A DNA stretch of 64,000 bases, taken from the NCBI GenBank assembly GCA_016234555.1, contig JACRBJ010000006.1, positions 1 to 64,000 of the forward strand. Reading direction: 5' to 3'. How positions within the stretch are numbered: the first letter of the stretch is position 1; every line of letters begins with the position of its first letter. The notes under the pieces are model-generated. The model saw only the letters and a program-made list of their open reading frames with translations, searched no databases and was not told the origin of the DNA. Of the stretch, positions 64,000-64,000 are shown one piece after another. The DNA comes from Chloroflexota bacterium. Lineage in GTDB: Bacteria; Chloroflexota; Anaerolineae; Anaerolineales; Villigracilaceae. A program made the translations under genes and the position numbers.

Positions 64000-64000
64000 G

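Noticed and set aside
1..64000. CRISPR array, prophage or integrative element
   Set aside because: No regularly spaced direct repeats, integrase, cas genes or phage structural genes are visible. Mobile sequence is limited to two transposase tails.

Overview
The window reads as a sugar- and polyol-catabolic region of a free-living heterotrophic bacterium, most likely a member of the Chloroflexota (Anaerolineae type). This is inference. It rests on lipid-anchored sugar-binding proteins with long Ala/Pro/Glu linkers after the lipobox Cys, a fused MetV/MetF-type methylenetetrahydrofolate reductase, and the mix of gene families. No rRNA, tRNA, CRISPR array or prophage was recognised.

Region 1 (1-7070) is a mixed edge: a transposase tail, a small ORF with a strong terminator, a lipoprotein, a DUF2235 hydrolase, a patatin-like phospholipase split by an in-frame TGA, a MetF-type reductase behind a structured leader, a second transposase relic and a MocA-like nucleotidyltransferase. 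Region 2 (7086-27558, all minus) runs from a DeoR regulator through a sugar ABC importer and rhaM, rhaB, rhaD and rhaA. It continues into a second aldolase, a PHP-domain protein, an FGGY kinase, an unusual long dehydrogenase and a SrlD-like dehydrogenase. It ends with a second DeoR regulator and a 2-oxoacid dehydrogenase (fused E1 plus E2). Region 3 (27684-33967, minus) is an L-fucose operon: ABC importer, fucI, fucU. Region 4 (34069-43368) has a LacI regulator with paired operators and a plus-strand operon: aldo/keto reductase, FGGY kinase, polyol-phosphate dehydrogenase, class II aldolase, PfkB kinase, a nucleotidyltransferase-GHMP fusion and a thiolase. Region 5 (43437-63617, all minus) is a third ABC importer with an internally duplicated binding protein, followed by UlaE-like and AraD-like epimerases, a SorC regulator, a second E1/E2 complex, two FGGY kinases, a lactonase, an aldolase, a 6-phospho-3-hexuloisomerase and a UroD-like protein. 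A partial gene enters at 63999.

Together the genes import deoxy-sugars, pentoses and probably polyols by three ABC (CUT2) systems, phosphorylate them with five FGGY kinases, isomerise, epimerise or oxidise them, and cleave them with class II aldolases. Two E1/E2 sets may then convert 2-oxoacids such as pyruvate to acyl-CoA. No E3 gene is present here. Spacers in the minus-strand operons are repeatedly occupied by unrelated perfect or near-perfect hairpins.
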